Of a DNA stretch of 64,000 nucleotides, positions 1 through 9,497 are shown one piece after another (within the stretch, counting starts at the first letter, position 1; the number at the start of each line of letters is the position of its first letter). The position numbers and the translations under genes were made by a program. Source of the DNA: Psychromonas sp. SP041 (lineage in GTDB: Bacteria; Pseudomonadota; Gammaproteobacteria; Enterobacterales; Psychromonadaceae); assembly GCF_000470315.2 (NCBI RefSeq), contig NZ_CBRF02000017.1, positions 38,508-102,507 of the forward strand, given 5' to 3'. The notes beneath the pieces are model-generated. The model saw only the letters and a list, made by a program, of their open reading frames with translations, did not search any database and was not told the origin of the DNA.

Positions 1-34
1 TTAACATTTTTTACTTTTAAAAAGGAATTTAACA

Positions 35-868
35 ATGAAAAAAACATTATTAGCACTTGGGCTCGCTGTAACAGCTGCAATGCCTGCCTTTGCAGCCGAT
101 TACACGGATGGTGACACGCACAAGAATGATTATAACTGGCTACAAGGTAACTTGATGTATGCCGTGAATGAATTGCCAGGTGAGTCAAATCATGATTACT
201 TAGAACTTGAATTTGGCGGACGTTCTGGGATTTTAGATTACTATGGTTATGCTGATGTGTTTAACTTAGCAAGCAGTGATTCTTCAGATAAAGCTGATTC
301 GGAAAAAATATTTATTAAATTTGCTCCTCGTATATCGCTTGATGGATTAACCGGTACAGATTTATCTTTTGGTCCTGTTCAAGAACTTTATTTTGCAACT
401 TTATTTAATTGGGGTGGTGGTGGATCTACTGTTTTTGATGCAACTGGTAATGCTATTGAAACTGAAACAGTGAATAACTCGTTTTGGGGTATTGGTTCTG
501 ATGTAATGGTGCCATGGTTAGGTAAAGTAGGTTTAAATTTTTATGCCCTTTACGATTTAAATGAGAAAGATTGGGATGGTTTCCAAGTTTCTACTAACTG
601 GTTTAAACCTTTTTACTTCTTCGAAAATGGTTCGTTCTTTTCGTACCAAGGTTATATCGATTATCAATTTGGTGTAGATGATGATTTTGCTGCACTTAAA
701 ACGGATAACGGTGGTGTTTGGTACAATGGTATTTACTGGCATTCAGAAAACTTTGCTGTAGGTTACGGATTAAAAGCGTTTAAAGATGTTTACGGTCTGA
801 GAGATGGTGGTTTTGCAGGTAAAACAACTGGCTTGGGTCATTACTTTGCTGTGACTTACAAGTTCTAA
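35..868 (+). CDS. tsx: Tsx-type nucleoside-specific outer membrane channel
   Basis: Outer-membrane beta-barrel of the Tsx/OmpK family, expected to let nucleosides into the periplasm. The 277-residue product has a signal peptide (residues 1-20, cleavage after AMPAFA), many aromatic alternating strands, and ends in a phenylalanine (YFAVTYKF), as barrel proteins inserted by BamA do. A good ribosome site (aaaagga) lies before the ATG. It is followed by thymidine phosphorylase and adenosine deaminase, which fits nucleoside uptake and breakdown. The promoter lies left of the window. The specificity is inferred from family and neighbours; the related OmpK name is the main alternative. Confidence 0.85.
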   Translation: MKKTLLALGLAVTAAMPAFAADYTDGDTHKNDYNWLQGNLMYAVNELPGESNHDYLELEFGGRSGILDYYGYADVFNLASSDSSDKADSEKIFIKFAPRISLDGLTGTDLSFGPVQELYFATLFNWGGGGSTVFDATGNAIETETVNNSFWGIGSDVMVPWLGKVGLNFYALYDLNEKDWDGFQVSTNWFKPFYFFENGSFFSYQGYIDYQFGVDDDFAALKTDNGGVWYNGIYWHSENFAVGYGLKAFKDVYGLRDGGFAGKTTGLGHYFAVTYKF

Positions 869-917
869 AAATAGCGACACCTAATCACATTCACCTTATC
901 AGTGGTTAGTCTAAAAA

Positions 918-947
918 ACTTGCAGGATAATTCTTTATCCTGCAAGT
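918..947. terminator. Perfect hairpin between tsx and deoA, T-run only on the minus strand
   Basis: A perfect 12-bp stem (918-929 with 936-947) with a 6-nt loop. On the plus strand it is followed by CATCTT, with no T-run. On the minus strand it is followed by six T. As an intrinsic terminator it would therefore work best on leftward transcripts, yet the genes on both sides read rightward. It may weaken or protect the tsx message rather than end it fully, or block antisense transcription into tsx. Confidence 0.6.
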
Positions 948-980
948 CATCTTACCTATAACAACTCACACTCTCTTGAG

Positions 981-1014
981 TTATTTGCAAATGCATTGTG
1001 TATTATTTGCAAAT
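981..1014. promoter_or_regulatory. Twin palindromes ATTTGCAAAT upstream of deoA
   Basis: The perfect 10-bp palindrome ATTTGCAAAT occurs at 983-992 and 1005-1014, each extended by TT on the left. The starts are 22 bp apart, about two helical turns, so both faces line up. They sit 39-70 bp before the deoA start. The TTGCAA core resembles operators of LacI-family nucleoside regulators such as CytR. The identity of the regulator is inference. Confidence 0.5.
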
Positions 1015-1052
1015 CGCTTAATCAAATACCTATCTATTTTCGGAGTTTGTAT

Positions 1053-2393
1053 ATGATCCTAGTACCCCAAGAAATCATCCGCCATAAACGTGATGGAAAA
1101 GTATTAACTAATCAAGAAATTAACTTCTTCATTCAAGGTATTACTGATAATAGTATCAGTGAAAGCCAAATCGCTGCCTTTGCGATGGCTATTTACTTTC
1201 AAGACATGAATATGAATGAACGAGTCGCTTTAGCGTCTGCAATGCGCGACTCTGGTGAAGTCTTAGATTGGTCTTCATTGAATTTAAATGGTCCTATTGT
1301 CGATAAACATTCAACGGGTGGTGTCGGGGATGTGACCTCTTTAATGCTCGGACCAATGGTTGCTGCTTGTGGCGGTTATGTACCGATGATCTCTGGTCGT
1401 GGCTTAGGCCATACGGGAGGCACACTAGATAAATTAGATGCTATCCCTGGTTATCAAACTACTGTGACTAACCAACATTTTAGAGACGTTGTCAAAACAA
1501 CGGGTGTGGCGATTATAGGGCAAAGTGCCAACTTAGCACCTGCAGACAAGCGCTTTTATGCCACTCGTGATATTACTGCAACCGTTGAATCAATCCCGCT
1601 AATCACAGCTTCTATTTTATCTAAAAAACTAGCAGCAGGGTTAGATGCGTTAGTCATGGATGTCAAAGCGGGTAGCGGTGCTTTTATGCCCACTTATGAA
1701 CAATCACAACAACTTGCTAATAGCATTGTTGCCGTCGCAAATGGTGCTGGCTGTAAAACCTCTGCTTTAATTACTAATATGGATCAAGTGCTAGCAAGTA
1801 GTGCAGGTAACGCTGTTGAAGTAAGAGAAGCGGTTCAATTCTTAACAGGTGAGTACGTTAATCCAAGATTACATGAAGTCACTATGTCGCTTTGTGCTGA
1901 AATGTTGGTATCAGCAAATCTAGTTGACAATACACAACAAGCATATATAAAGTTACAAGCTGTATTGGGTAACGGTAAAGCTGCTGAGCTATTTGGGAAA
2001 ATGGTATCAGGTCTTGGTGGTCCAACTGATTTCGTTGAAAATTACGATGATCATTTGGTTAAGTCTGCCATTATTAGACCTATCTACAGCACACAAAGTG
2101 GTTATGTCAGTGCAATTGATGCGCGTGAGGTTGGTATGTCTGTCGTTAATATGGGCGGCGGACGTCGTGTCGCGACTGATGCTATCGACTTTGCGGTAGG
2201 CTTAAGCGAGCTAATTAGTATTGGCGATAAGATCGATGCACAAACACCTATTGCGATGGTCCATGCTCAAACAGAGCAGCAATTTATGGAAACGCAAAAG
2301 AATGTCTTAAATGCTATCCATTGTGCAGATAAGAAAGTGGCTATTGAGCCACAAGTCTACGAAGTTATTCGTGGTAACAATGTTGAATATTAA
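1053..2393 (+). CDS. deoA: Thymidine phosphorylase
   Basis: Cytosolic glycosyltransferase that splits thymidine with phosphate to thymine and 2-deoxyribose 1-phosphate. From this start it is 446 residues, close to the E. coli 440. The phosphate-binding KHSTGG motif is at residues 85-90. The family signature [14 protein letters not shown] is at 114-127, with Asp instead of the usual Glu soon after. An in-frame ATG at 996 would add 19 residues. The start at 1053 is chosen because CGGAG precedes it and the protein then begins like DeoA ([14 protein letters not shown]). No deoB, deoC or deoD accompanies it here. Confidence 0.93.
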   Translation: MILVPQEIIRHKRDGKVLTNQEINFFIQGITDNSISESQIAAFAMAIYFQDMNMNERVALASAMRDSGEVLDWSSLNLNGPIVDKHSTGGVGDVTSLMLGPMVAACGGYVPMISGRGLGHTGGTLDKLDAIPGYQTTVTNQHFRDVVKTTGVAIIGQSANLAPADKRFYATRDITATVESIPLITASILSKKLAAGLDALVMDVKAGSGAFMPTYEQSQQLANSIVAVANGAGCKTSALITNMDQVLASSAGNAVEVREAVQFLTGEYVNPRLHEVTMSLCAEMLVSANLVDNTQQAYIKLQAVLGNGKAAELFGKMVSGLGGPTDFVENYDDHLVKSAIIRPIYSTQSGYVSAIDAREVGMSVVNMGGGRRVATDAIDFAVGLSELISIGDKIDAQTPIAMVHAQTEQQFMETQKNVLNAIHCADKKVAIEPQVYEVIRGNNVEY

Positions 2394-2443
2394 AAATAGC
2401 ACTAGACTATAACTCGTTGTACCTAGTATATCCAAGTGCACCC

Positions 2444-2476
2444 AGTGAGTTACAACTCGTTAAGTTATAACTCACT
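2444..2476. other. Hairpin downstream of deoA
   Basis: A 14-bp stem with one mismatch (2444-2457 with 2463-2476) around the loop CGTTA, 50 nt after the deoA stop. No T-run follows on the plus strand, so it is not a textbook terminator. It may protect the deoA 3' end or be a decayed terminator. The rest of the 370-bp gap to add is AT-rich; the other structure seen in it is the hairpin at 2677-2735. Confidence 0.45.
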
Positions 2477-2676
2477 AAGCTATCCCTGAATTATTAAAAA
2501 CAAGGCTATTTTCCTGCCTTTACTAAAAATGTTTTTGGCGATAGATGAATAGTTGAACTTAAATAATAAACGACTAATAACAACATATTATGTTAACTAG
2601 CTTAAAATATTTTTTAAATGTAGATTTATTAAAGATTTGCTAGTAACAAAAAATAACCACACTCTTTATACTAGTT

Positions 2677-2735
2677 GAATTCAAGCTACCTTATTTTGTA
2701 ACCTCGGAAATTACATTTTAAGGTGGCTTGAGTTC
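2677..2735 (+). promoter_or_regulatory. Long hairpin in the leader of add
   Basis: Two 25-nt arms (2677-2701 and 2711-2735) pair around the loop CCTCGGAAA. Three T:T mismatches sit together and at least two pairs are G-U on the plus strand, which favours an RNA structure in the add leader. It ends 30 nt before the start codon and no T-run follows, so it is not an intrinsic terminator. In Vibrio vulnificus an adenine riboswitch lies before add, but none of its conserved core is seen here. Translational control, message stability or a small palindromic insertion are all possible. Confidence 0.5.
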
Positions 2736-2765
2736 CATTAGAGTTTCAATACAAAGGAATAAAAA

Positions 2766-3767
2766 ATGATCACTAAAAATCTACCTCTAACTGATATACA
2801 TCGACATTTAGATGGCAATATTCGTATTGAAACTATTTTACAATTGGGTCAAAAATTTAATCTAACATTACCTGCTACTAACATTGAAACATTGCGTCCA
2901 TTTGTACAGGTCATTGAAACTGAACCAAATTTGGTGGCTTTTTTATCTAAATTAGACTGGGGTGTTGCTGTTTTAGGTGACTTAGATGCTTGTTATCAAG
3001 TGGCTTATGAAAATGTTGAAGATGCTAAAAATGCTCGCATTGATTATACGGAACTGCGTTTCTCTCCGTATTACATGGCGTTGAAGCATAACTTACCTGT
3101 TCAGGGCGTTGTTGAAGCGGTTGTCGCCGGCGTTGCTGCTGGTAGTAAAGACTTTAACGTTAAAACTAATTTAATCGGTATTATGAGCCGTTCTTACGGT
3201 ACAGAAGCATGCCAAATTGAATTAGATGGGCTGCTTAGTCAAAAAGATAAATTGGTTGCTATCGATTTAGCGGGAGACGAATTAGGAAAACCTGGTGACT
3301 TATTTGTTAATCACTTTAAACAAGTACGTGATGCTGGCTTACGTGTAACAGTGCATGCAGGTGAAGCTGCTGGACCTGAAAGTATATGGCAGGCAATTCA
3401 ATCATTGGGTGCTGAGCGTATTGGTCACGGTGTAAAAGCAATCGAAGATCTTAAATTAATGGATTATCTTGTAGCAAACAATATTGGTATTGAGTCTTGT
3501 ATTACTTCGAATATACAAACCAGTACCATTGCTGATATTACTCAACACCCTATTAAGACATTCTTAAACCACGGTGTGATGGCATCACTTAATACTGATG
3601 ACCCAGCAGTAGAAGGGATTGAGTTACCTTTCGAGTATGAAGTTGCCGCGCCTAAAGCAGGTTTGTCTCTTGAGCAAATAAAACAAACACAAATTAATGG
3701 CTTAGACATCGCATTCTTATCAGCAGCTGAAAAACAAGCTTTGCGTGATATTGCAGCGAAACGTTAA
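2766..3767 (+). CDS. add: Adenosine deaminase
   Basis: Zinc hydrolase that converts adenosine and deoxyadenosine to inosine and deoxyinosine. It has 333 residues, the same as E. coli Add. The zinc ligands H12 and H14 lie in IHRHLDGN. The third is in VTVHAGE (H197), with catalytic Glu in the same motif. ASLNTDDP (276-279 for NTDD) gives the catalytic and zinc aspartates. The ribosome site AAAGGA is 8 nt before the ATG. It stands alone behind a long leader hairpin and ends at its own terminator, so it is probably regulated separately from deoA. Confidence 0.95.
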   Translation: MITKNLPLTDIHRHLDGNIRIETILQLGQKFNLTLPATNIETLRPFVQVIETEPNLVAFLSKLDWGVAVLGDLDACYQVAYENVEDAKNARIDYTELRFSPYYMALKHNLPVQGVVEAVVAGVAAGSKDFNVKTNLIGIMSRSYGTEACQIELDGLLSQKDKLVAIDLAGDELGKPGDLFVNHFKQVRDAGLRVTVHAGEAAGPESIWQAIQSLGAERIGHGVKAIEDLKLMDYLVANNIGIESCITSNIQTSTIADITQHPIKTFLNHGVMASLNTDDPAVEGIELPFEYEVAAPKAGLSLEQIKQTQINGLDIAFLSAAEKQALRDIAAKR

Positions 3768-3795
3768 GCCTTTCGCTTTTAATATTGAGCTAAAT

Positions 3796-3832
3796 ATAAG
3801 CATGGTTAATGTGTTAACCATGTTTATATTTT
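3796..3832 (+). terminator. Terminator of add
   Basis: Stem 3796-3809 with 3814-3827 (core CATGGTTAA/TTAACCATG, loop TGTG), 28 nt after the add stop, followed by the T-rich stretch TATATTTT. The remaining 288 bp to the next gene end (3833-4120) are AT-rich, with no gene or repeat seen and no clear terminator for the leftward transporter genes. Confidence 0.75.
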
Positions 3833-4120
3833 AAAGTTGCTTTTAATATTCATTGCCATTGTATTTTTGTTGCATCAGCCTTTAATAACTACTTTTCTGG
3901 TAATGTATTCGTAAATAAAGCTTTTGATATCATGTCTTTAACTTTAACCTGTTTATTCCTCTTAAAATAAACATAACAACAGACCCTGAGTTGGTTATTT
4001 AGGCTTCAATAACTGTCATCTCCTAAAACTTGATCAATACTCATCATAAACTTATTTTTTAGTCATATTTTTTCTGGCTCATATCGATTTTCCATTGCCT
4101 GCTCATAGCAATTTAACATA

Positions 4121-4918
4121 TCAATCATGGTCGATAAATTGTTCAATGACTGCTCGATCGTAACCCTTTGAGGCTAAATTAAGTTGCAAAGTATACGGAT
4201 CTTTAGCATCTGTTTTCCCTTGCTGATCAACCTGCAAAAGTTCGACAAGTTTACCATGTTGCATAACCGCAATTTGTTCACACATGTAGGATACGACTGC
4301 CAAATCGTGACTCACTAATATGTAAGTCAAAGATAATTCTTCGCGTAATTGATTCAATAAATTGAGAATCTCAGCCTGTATGGAAACATCGAGTGCAGAG
4401 GTCGGTTCATCAAGTAATAAAATTTTAGGTTCTAAAATTAAAGCACGAGCAATTGCAACACGTTGACGTTGCCCACCAGATAACTGATGTGGATAACGAA
4501 ATCGAAATTTATTGGGAAGGGCGACCTGCTCCATCACTTTTGCAATACGTTGTTCGGTGTTTTTAAAACCATGAATAGCAAGTGGTTCTGCGAGTATTTT
4601 GTCGATGGTATGGCGAGGGTGAAGCGATGCATAAGGATCTTGGAATACCATCTGTACTTTTTTATAAAAAGCTTTACTACGAGCACTTTGTAATGACTCT
4701 CCTTCCAGTAACATTTGTCCATCACAATGCGTATTCAACCCGGCAAGGGCACGTAAAATTGTTGACTTTCCTGAGCCTGATTCACCAACTAATCCAAAAG
4801 ACTGTTGAGCGGGAACGGTAAAAGAAACATGATCGACGGCTTTTACTAATTCGTCACCGCTACCGAAATGAATCGATAAATCATTGATTGTGATGGCGGG
4901 TATTTTAGGGTCGGTCAT
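4121..4918 (-). CDS. Dipeptide/oligopeptide ABC importer, second ATPase (DppF-like)
   Basis: One of the two ATPases of a peptide ABC importer, 265 residues. Walker [10 protein letters not shown] is at 45-53, then the Q-loop, the ABC signature LSGGQRQRVAIARAL and Walker [12 protein letters not shown]. The protein is short for DppF/OppF (about 330) because it lacks most of the C-terminal extension, which resembles SapF-type ATPases. Its start overlaps the DppD-like stop by 4 nt (ATGA), showing tight operon coupling. It is the last gene of the leftward operon. Substrate class is inferred from the family and the dipeptidase neighbour. Confidence 0.88.
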   Translation of the reverse strand: MTDPKIPAITINDLSIHFGSGDELVKAVDHVSFTVPAQQSFGLVGESGSGKSTILRALAGLNTHCDGQMLLEGESLQSARSKAFYKKVQMVFQDPYASLHPRHTIDKILAEPLAIHGFKNTEQRIAKVMEQVALPNKFRFRYPHQLSGGQRQRVAIARALILEPKILLLDEPTSALDVSIQAEILNLLNQLREELSLTYILVSHDLAVVSYMCEQIAVMQHGKLVELLQVDQQGKTDAKDPYTLQLNLASKGYDRAVIEQFIDHD

Positions 4919-5793
4919 ATTAATTTACCTTGTGCATTTAAAGTTCCATCCAACCAACTATCTTGGCGTTGCAGTGTCGCTATAGGTTGCCCCTTAATTG
5001 CATTATTTGGTAGGCAAGAAAGTAGACCTTTGGTATAAGGGTGTTGTGCTTGGTCGAGTTTGCTGGCTTCAAGTTCCTCTACAATTCTTCCTGCATACAT
5101 GACCAATATACGATCGCAGAAACTGGCAACTAAGGGCAAGTCGTGTGAGATTAAAATAAGTCCCATACCACGCTCTTTGACGAGGTCGTCCATAATCGCT
5201 AATACTTGTAATTGTACGGTTACATCGAGTGCTGATGTCGGCTCATCGGCAATTAACAGATCAGGACTGGACAGTAGCATCATGGCAATCATAATACGTT
5301 GTCCCATGCCTCCGGATACTTCGTGAGGGTAGGTATTAAAAACTCGTTGTGGATTTCGAATGCGAACAGCTTCAAGCATTTCAATACAGCGGGATATCGC
5401 TTGTTTCTTAGATACTTTCATTTGAATTTGGCAGGCTTCAATCATTTGTTTACCAACGGTCATTACTGGATTGAGTGAGTATTTAGGATCTTGCATCACC
5501 ATCGAAATACGTTTACCGCGGATCTCTCGATAATCACGAGCGGACAAACCTTGTAAATCTACGCCATCAAAAAAGAGTTTTTCGGCGGTGACATTACCTG
5601 GGCTCAATCCTAATATAGCACGGCCTGTTTGTGATTTTCCTGAACCTGATTCACCTACAATGGCTATTTTCTCATGGCCCATTTTAAAAGAGATATCACG
5701 CACCGCATGAACTGAACCATGTACCGAGGGGAATTCAACATTGAGATTTTTCACTTCCAGTAAGTGATCATTGTTATTACCGATATAAGTCAT
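4915..5793 (-). CDS. Dipeptide/oligopeptide ABC importer, first ATPase (DppD-like)
   Basis: Partner ATPase of the peptide importer, 292 residues. Walker [14 protein letters not shown] lies near residue 50, the signature [15 protein letters not shown] near 165 and Walker [14 protein letters not shown] near 185. It ends with the oligopeptide-transporter tail ([13 protein letters not shown]), which is typical of DppD/OppD. It overlaps the permease gene by 1 nt upstream and the second ATPase by 4 nt downstream, so the two ATPases are translationally coupled and should be made in equal amounts. Confidence 0.9.
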   Translation of the reverse strand: MTYIGNNNDHLLEVKNLNVEFPSVHGSVHAVRDISFKMGHEKIAIVGESGSGKSQTGRAILGLSPGNVTAEKLFFDGVDLQGLSARDYREIRGKRISMVMQDPKYSLNPVMTVGKQMIEACQIQMKVSKKQAISRCIEMLEAVRIRNPQRVFNTYPHEVSGGMGQRIMIAMMLLSSPDLLIADEPTSALDVTVQLQVLAIMDDLVKERGMGLILISHDLPLVASFCDRILVMYAGRIVEELEASKLDQAQHPYTKGLLSCLPNNAIKGQPIATLQRQDSWLDGTLNAQGKLI

Positions 5794-6713
5794 TAATGTT
5801 GACCTCCTGATTTAGGATCTAAGACATCGCGTAGACCGTCACCAAGAAGGTTAAAGCCAAGTGCCACGGTAAAAATGGCAAGGCCAGGAAAAGTGGCTAA
5901 CCACCAGTAACTGAGAATATAGTCGCGTCCTTCTGCAATCATTGCACCCCATTCAGGTGTTGGAGGCTGTGCACCTAAACCAAGGAAACCTAAACCAGCG
6001 GCGGTTAAAATAATGCCCGCCATATCTAAGGTGACGCGGACAATCAGTGACGATAAACATAGTGGCATGATATGGCCTGAAATTAATCGCCAATGACTTG
6101 CGCCTTGTAGTTTTGCCGCTGCTAAGTAATCGGTATTACGAATCGTTAATGTCTCGGCTCTGGCGAGTCGTGCGTAAGCGGGCCAAGAGGTGATTGCAAT
6201 CGCGAAAATGGCCGACTCTAAACCTCGACCTAATGCTGCAGCGAGTGCTAATGCGAGCACTAATTTAGGAAAAGCGAGAAATACATCAGTAATACGCATT
6301 AATAAGATATCAACCCAACCACCAAAGTAGCCAGAAACAGTACCGATAATAAAGCCTAATATTGGGGCGGTGAAAATCACTAAGGCAACGATAACCAGTG
6401 TTATGCGGCTACCAATAACAATGCGACTAAACACATCGTTAGCTTGGCCATCGGTGCCAAACCAATGCTCAGCAGAGGGCGGTAGAAAACGCGCATTTTT
6501 AAGGGCGTCACCTGTTAGTCCACTGCTAATACCTTCGGGGGCAATATACGGGGCAAATAGCGCTATTAATAGCAGCGTAAGCACAATAACAAAACCAATC
6601 ATAGCGAGAGGATTATGATAAAAGCGTAGCCAACCTAAATAGCCACGTCCAAATGCTGCTTGTGTTCTTGAATCTGGGTTTTCGGCTAACAGCCAACCTT
6701 TTAACTCCGTCAT
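5793..6713 (-). CDS. Peptide ABC importer permease (DppC-like)
   Basis: Inner-membrane subunit, 306 residues. After a cytoplasmic lead (ending near residue 35) there is a first membrane helix (PLAMIGFVIVLTLLLIALF). A periplasmic loop with the HWFGTD motif typical of DppC/OppC follows, then five more helices. The EAA loop that contacts the ATPases reads AAAKLQGASHWRLISGH. It ends LRDVLDPK, the usual C-terminus of this subunit. It pairs with the DppB-like permease just upstream (55 nt gap) and overlaps the DppD-like gene by 1 nt. Confidence 0.9.
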   Translation of the reverse strand: MTELKGWLLAENPDSRTQAAFGRGYLGWLRFYHNPLAMIGFVIVLTLLLIALFAPYIAPEGISSGLTGDALKNARFLPPSAEHWFGTDGQANDVFSRIVIGSRITLVIVALVIFTAPILGFIIGTVSGYFGGWVDILLMRITDVFLAFPKLVLALALAAALGRGLESAIFAIAITSWPAYARLARAETLTIRNTDYLAAAKLQGASHWRLISGHIMPLCLSSLIVRVTLDMAGIILTAAGLGFLGLGAQPPTPEWGAMIAEGRDYILSYWWLATFPGLAIFTVALGFNLLGDGLRDVLDPKSGGQH

Positions 6714-6768
6714 TTTTGAGAAACCTTGTTAGCACTTCTGGATGAGAAATGTTTAATAATATGCATGC

Positions 6769-7836
6769 TTATTTTACTCTCGGATCAAAGACTTTATAGA
6801 GTAAATCAGAGGTTAAATTTAACAGTATAAAAACGAAACCGATGACGATCGTGCCCCCAAGCACCGCATTCATGTCTGCTGCGAGTAGGGCGTCGGTAAT
6901 GTAACGGCCTAATCCCGGCCAAGAAAATACAATTTCTGTTAACACTGACCCTTCTAAGAGAGAAGCATAGGTCAGAGCGATAACAGTGATCAAAGGAACC
7001 CAAGCATTACCGAGTGCGTGTTTCCAAATAATAGCGGTTTCAGAAACCCCTTTTACTCGTGCAGTAATGACATATTCTTGATTAAGTTGATCAAGCATAA
7101 AAGATCGCGTCATACGGCTGAGGTAGGCAATACTGTAATAGGAAAGTAAAGAAGCGGGTAGAATAATATGGGCAAAGGCATCTTTAAAGGCCCCCCAATC
7201 CTGTGCTAATACGGTATCGATTAATACCATATTGGTCACTTTCGGAAGCGTATATTCATACATCACACTGAGTCGACCTTCTGGTGCGGCGACCCAATCT
7301 AAATGTTGATAAAAAACAACAATGGCGATCATTGCTAGCCAAAATATCGGGGCACTATGTCCAATCAATCCAAAAATTCGAACCAGATTATCTTGCCATT
7401 TATTCTGATTGACGGCTGCAATGACTCCCATTGGAATACCAATTAGCATGCCAAAAATAGTGGCGAGGGTAGCCAGTTCTAGAGTTGCTGGAAAATAGTT
7501 AAGGATATCATCGGTGACTAAGTTTGCAGTACGGACAGAGGTACCTAAGTCGCCATGTAATACACCGTTAAGATAGTAGAAAAACTGCGTGATAATAGGT
7601 TTATCTAGCCCCATTTCAATATATGTGGCTTGATAGAGTGCTTCAGGTGCTTTATCACCAATCACAGCAATAACGGGATCCGTTGGCATCATTCGACCAA
7701 TCACAAAGGTGAGTAATAATAAGCCGAAGAAAGTCATCGCCAACATGCTGAAAAAGTGGATGAATGGTTTTGCTTTTTTAGTATAAAAAGAAGAAAGGGC
7801 AGCCTGATAACTGCCCTTTGATAATGAACTTCCCAT
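6769..7836 (-). CDS. Peptide ABC importer permease (DppB-like)
   Basis: Inner-membrane subunit, 355 residues, with a first helix at about residues 28-48 (FFSMLAMTFFGLLLLTFVIG). The DppB-like periplasmic stretch containing LGLDKPI-type sequence (MGLDKPIITQFFYYLNGV) follows, then five helices and the EAA loop (TARVKGVSETAIIWKHALGN). The C-terminus LLYKVFDPRVK is typical. About 28 extra N-terminal residues precede the first helix. The start ATG shares one base with the stop of the binding-protein gene, so translation is coupled. Confidence 0.9.
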   Translation of the reverse strand: MGSSLSKGSYQAALSSFYTKKAKPFIHFFSMLAMTFFGLLLLTFVIGRMMPTDPVIAVIGDKAPEALYQATYIEMGLDKPIITQFFYYLNGVLHGDLGTSVRTANLVTDDILNYFPATLELATLATIFGMLIGIPMGVIAAVNQNKWQDNLVRIFGLIGHSAPIFWLAMIAIVVFYQHLDWVAAPEGRLSVMYEYTLPKVTNMVLIDTVLAQDWGAFKDAFAHIILPASLLSYYSIAYLSRMTRSFMLDQLNQEYVITARVKGVSETAIIWKHALGNAWVPLITVIALTYASLLEGSVLTEIVFSWPGLGRYITDALLAADMNAVLGGTIVIGFVFILLNLTSDLLYKVFDPRVK

Positions 7837-9440
7837 TATTTCTTCACAACGTCTTTGTAAGAGTTACTATCGAAGGATGGACCTAATACAAATCCATCGA
7901 TGTTAGCGCGCACACCAGCAACTTCTTGTTCTTGCATAACAAAAGCGAAAGGTGCTGTTTGTTGATGTTCCTTTTGAATTGCTAAATACATCGCTGCACG
8001 TTTATCAGCATCGCGTTCGACTAACGCGGCAAGCGTATCTTTAGTCATTTGCTCGGGCGCGTAGGCATTACGCCAAGCGACTGGTTTTGATTTCGCATCA
8101 TCACTATTGTCTAAGTTCTTAGCAAAAGTATCTGCATTGGTATGTGGGTCTTGATAATCTGGGCCCCATGTACCAAAGAATAGTTGATGTTTACGTGCAC
8201 GGTATACCGTTAGAACCTGTTTACCATCCATAGGAATTAACTTAACCTTGATACCTACTTTAGCAAAGGTTGTTTGAATTGATTTTGCCGTATCGACACG
8301 TATAGGGCTGTTTCGAACGATTAACTCAACATCGAAACCATCAGGATAACCGGCTTCAGTTAATAACTCTTTTGCTTTTTCAACATCTAATGAGAAAGGT
8401 TGATCTTCCAATGCACCAAGGAAACCTTTAGGTAGAAATGCCTGTTGTATTTGACCACGCCCATCCCAAACTGTATCTGCTAACCCTTTGTAATCGATTA
8501 GATATTTAAGCGCTTGCTGCACTTTAGGTTTAGCTAAGATAGGATCTTTCATATTCATTGAAAGGTAATAAAGCGTCCCTTTACCTTTTTTAATTAACTT
8601 AATCTCTTTATTATCTTCAACACTTTTTAACTGTTCGGTTTCGAGATTACGGGCAATATCAATATCGCCTTTCTCAAGTAATAATTGTTGAACGGAAGAT
8701 TCACCAATATGACGAAGAAACACATTTTTCATTGCCGGAACACCATTCCAGTAATTTTGATTGGCACTTAATACAACAATCTCAGACGGCTTCCATTGCT
8801 CTACTTTGAAAGGACCAGAACCAGCATAATGAGTACGTAACCAAGCAAGCCCCATGTCACCATCGACTGCATGTTTCATGACTTCTTCTTTATCTACAAC
8901 TGACGCAATGGTTGCGGTTAAACAGTACAAAACGAAAGTTGGTGCGTAGGCTTTATCGGTTTCAAAGACGAGTGTATCTGCATCAATGGCTTTGACTTTG
9001 TCTTTTACATTGGTTTCGTTAAGACCAAATTGCGTTAATATAAAACCAGGCGCTTTATTGAGGATAACCGCACGTTGTAATGAAAATGCAGCATCTTCAG
9101 CGGTCATTTCATTACCGGAGGCGAATTTAATCCCTTTGCGAATTTTAAAAGTAAAGGTTTTACCATCTTCGCTGATTGTCCAACTTTCGGCTGCTTGGCC
9201 AAATATTTTTGAGACATCATTTGGATCGTAACTAATTAAACGATCGTAAGTATTACCGATAACTTCAGAGCCAGAAAATTCAAAGGCTTCCGCGCTATCT
9301 AACGTAATAATGTCATCGAATTGCCAGCCTACAACTAAAGAATCTTTAGGTGTCGCTGCTGATACCGTTCCTGTAGAAAGCGCAAGGGCTAAACTAGTCG
9401 CTCCCGCTAGATGGCGTGCTTTTTTAAAAAGTGACTTCAT
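7836..9440 (-). CDS. Periplasmic peptide-binding protein (SBP family 5, DppA-like)
   Basis: Solute-binding protein that captures the peptide and delivers it to the permeases. The 534-residue product has a signal peptide (residues 1-28, ending TVSA) and no lipobox cysteine, so it should be free in the periplasm. The family 5 core follows: an N-terminal lobe (LDSAEAFEFSGSEVIGNTYD), the KDGKTFTFKIRKG-like strand (EDGKTFTFKIRKGIKF) and a GSGPF motif (GSGPFKVEQW). It is preceded at 57 nt by the dipeptidase gene. Ligand could be dipeptides, oligopeptides or another SBP-5 ligand; the neighbouring peptidase favours peptides. Confidence 0.88.
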   Translation of the reverse strand: MKSLFKKARHLAGATSLALALSTGTVSAATPKDSLVVGWQFDDIITLDSAEAFEFSGSEVIGNTYDRLISYDPNDVSKIFGQAAESWTISEDGKTFTFKIRKGIKFASGNEMTAEDAAFSLQRAVILNKAPGFILTQFGLNETNVKDKVKAIDADTLVFETDKAYAPTFVLYCLTATIASVVDKEEVMKHAVDGDMGLAWLRTHYAGSGPFKVEQWKPSEIVVLSANQNYWNGVPAMKNVFLRHIGESSVQQLLLEKGDIDIARNLETEQLKSVEDNKEIKLIKKGKGTLYYLSMNMKDPILAKPKVQQALKYLIDYKGLADTVWDGRGQIQQAFLPKGFLGALEDQPFSLDVEKAKELLTEAGYPDGFDVELIVRNSPIRVDTAKSIQTTFAKVGIKVKLIPMDGKQVLTVYRARKHQLFFGTWGPDYQDPHTNADTFAKNLDNSDDAKSKPVAWRNAYAPEQMTKDTLAALVERDADKRAAMYLAIQKEHQQTAPFAFVMQEQEVAGVRANIDGFVLGPSFDSNSYKDVVKK

Positions 9441-9497
9441 ATTGTTATCTCCGTATTTCCTGACGGTGAGGCCAAGGGATTTATTTCCAATGTGTTG

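Noticed and set aside
2400..2765. Adenine riboswitch before add
   Set aside because: Expected from Vibrio, but the conserved purine-riboswitch core (UAUAA flanks, GUUUCUACC-like loop) is not present.
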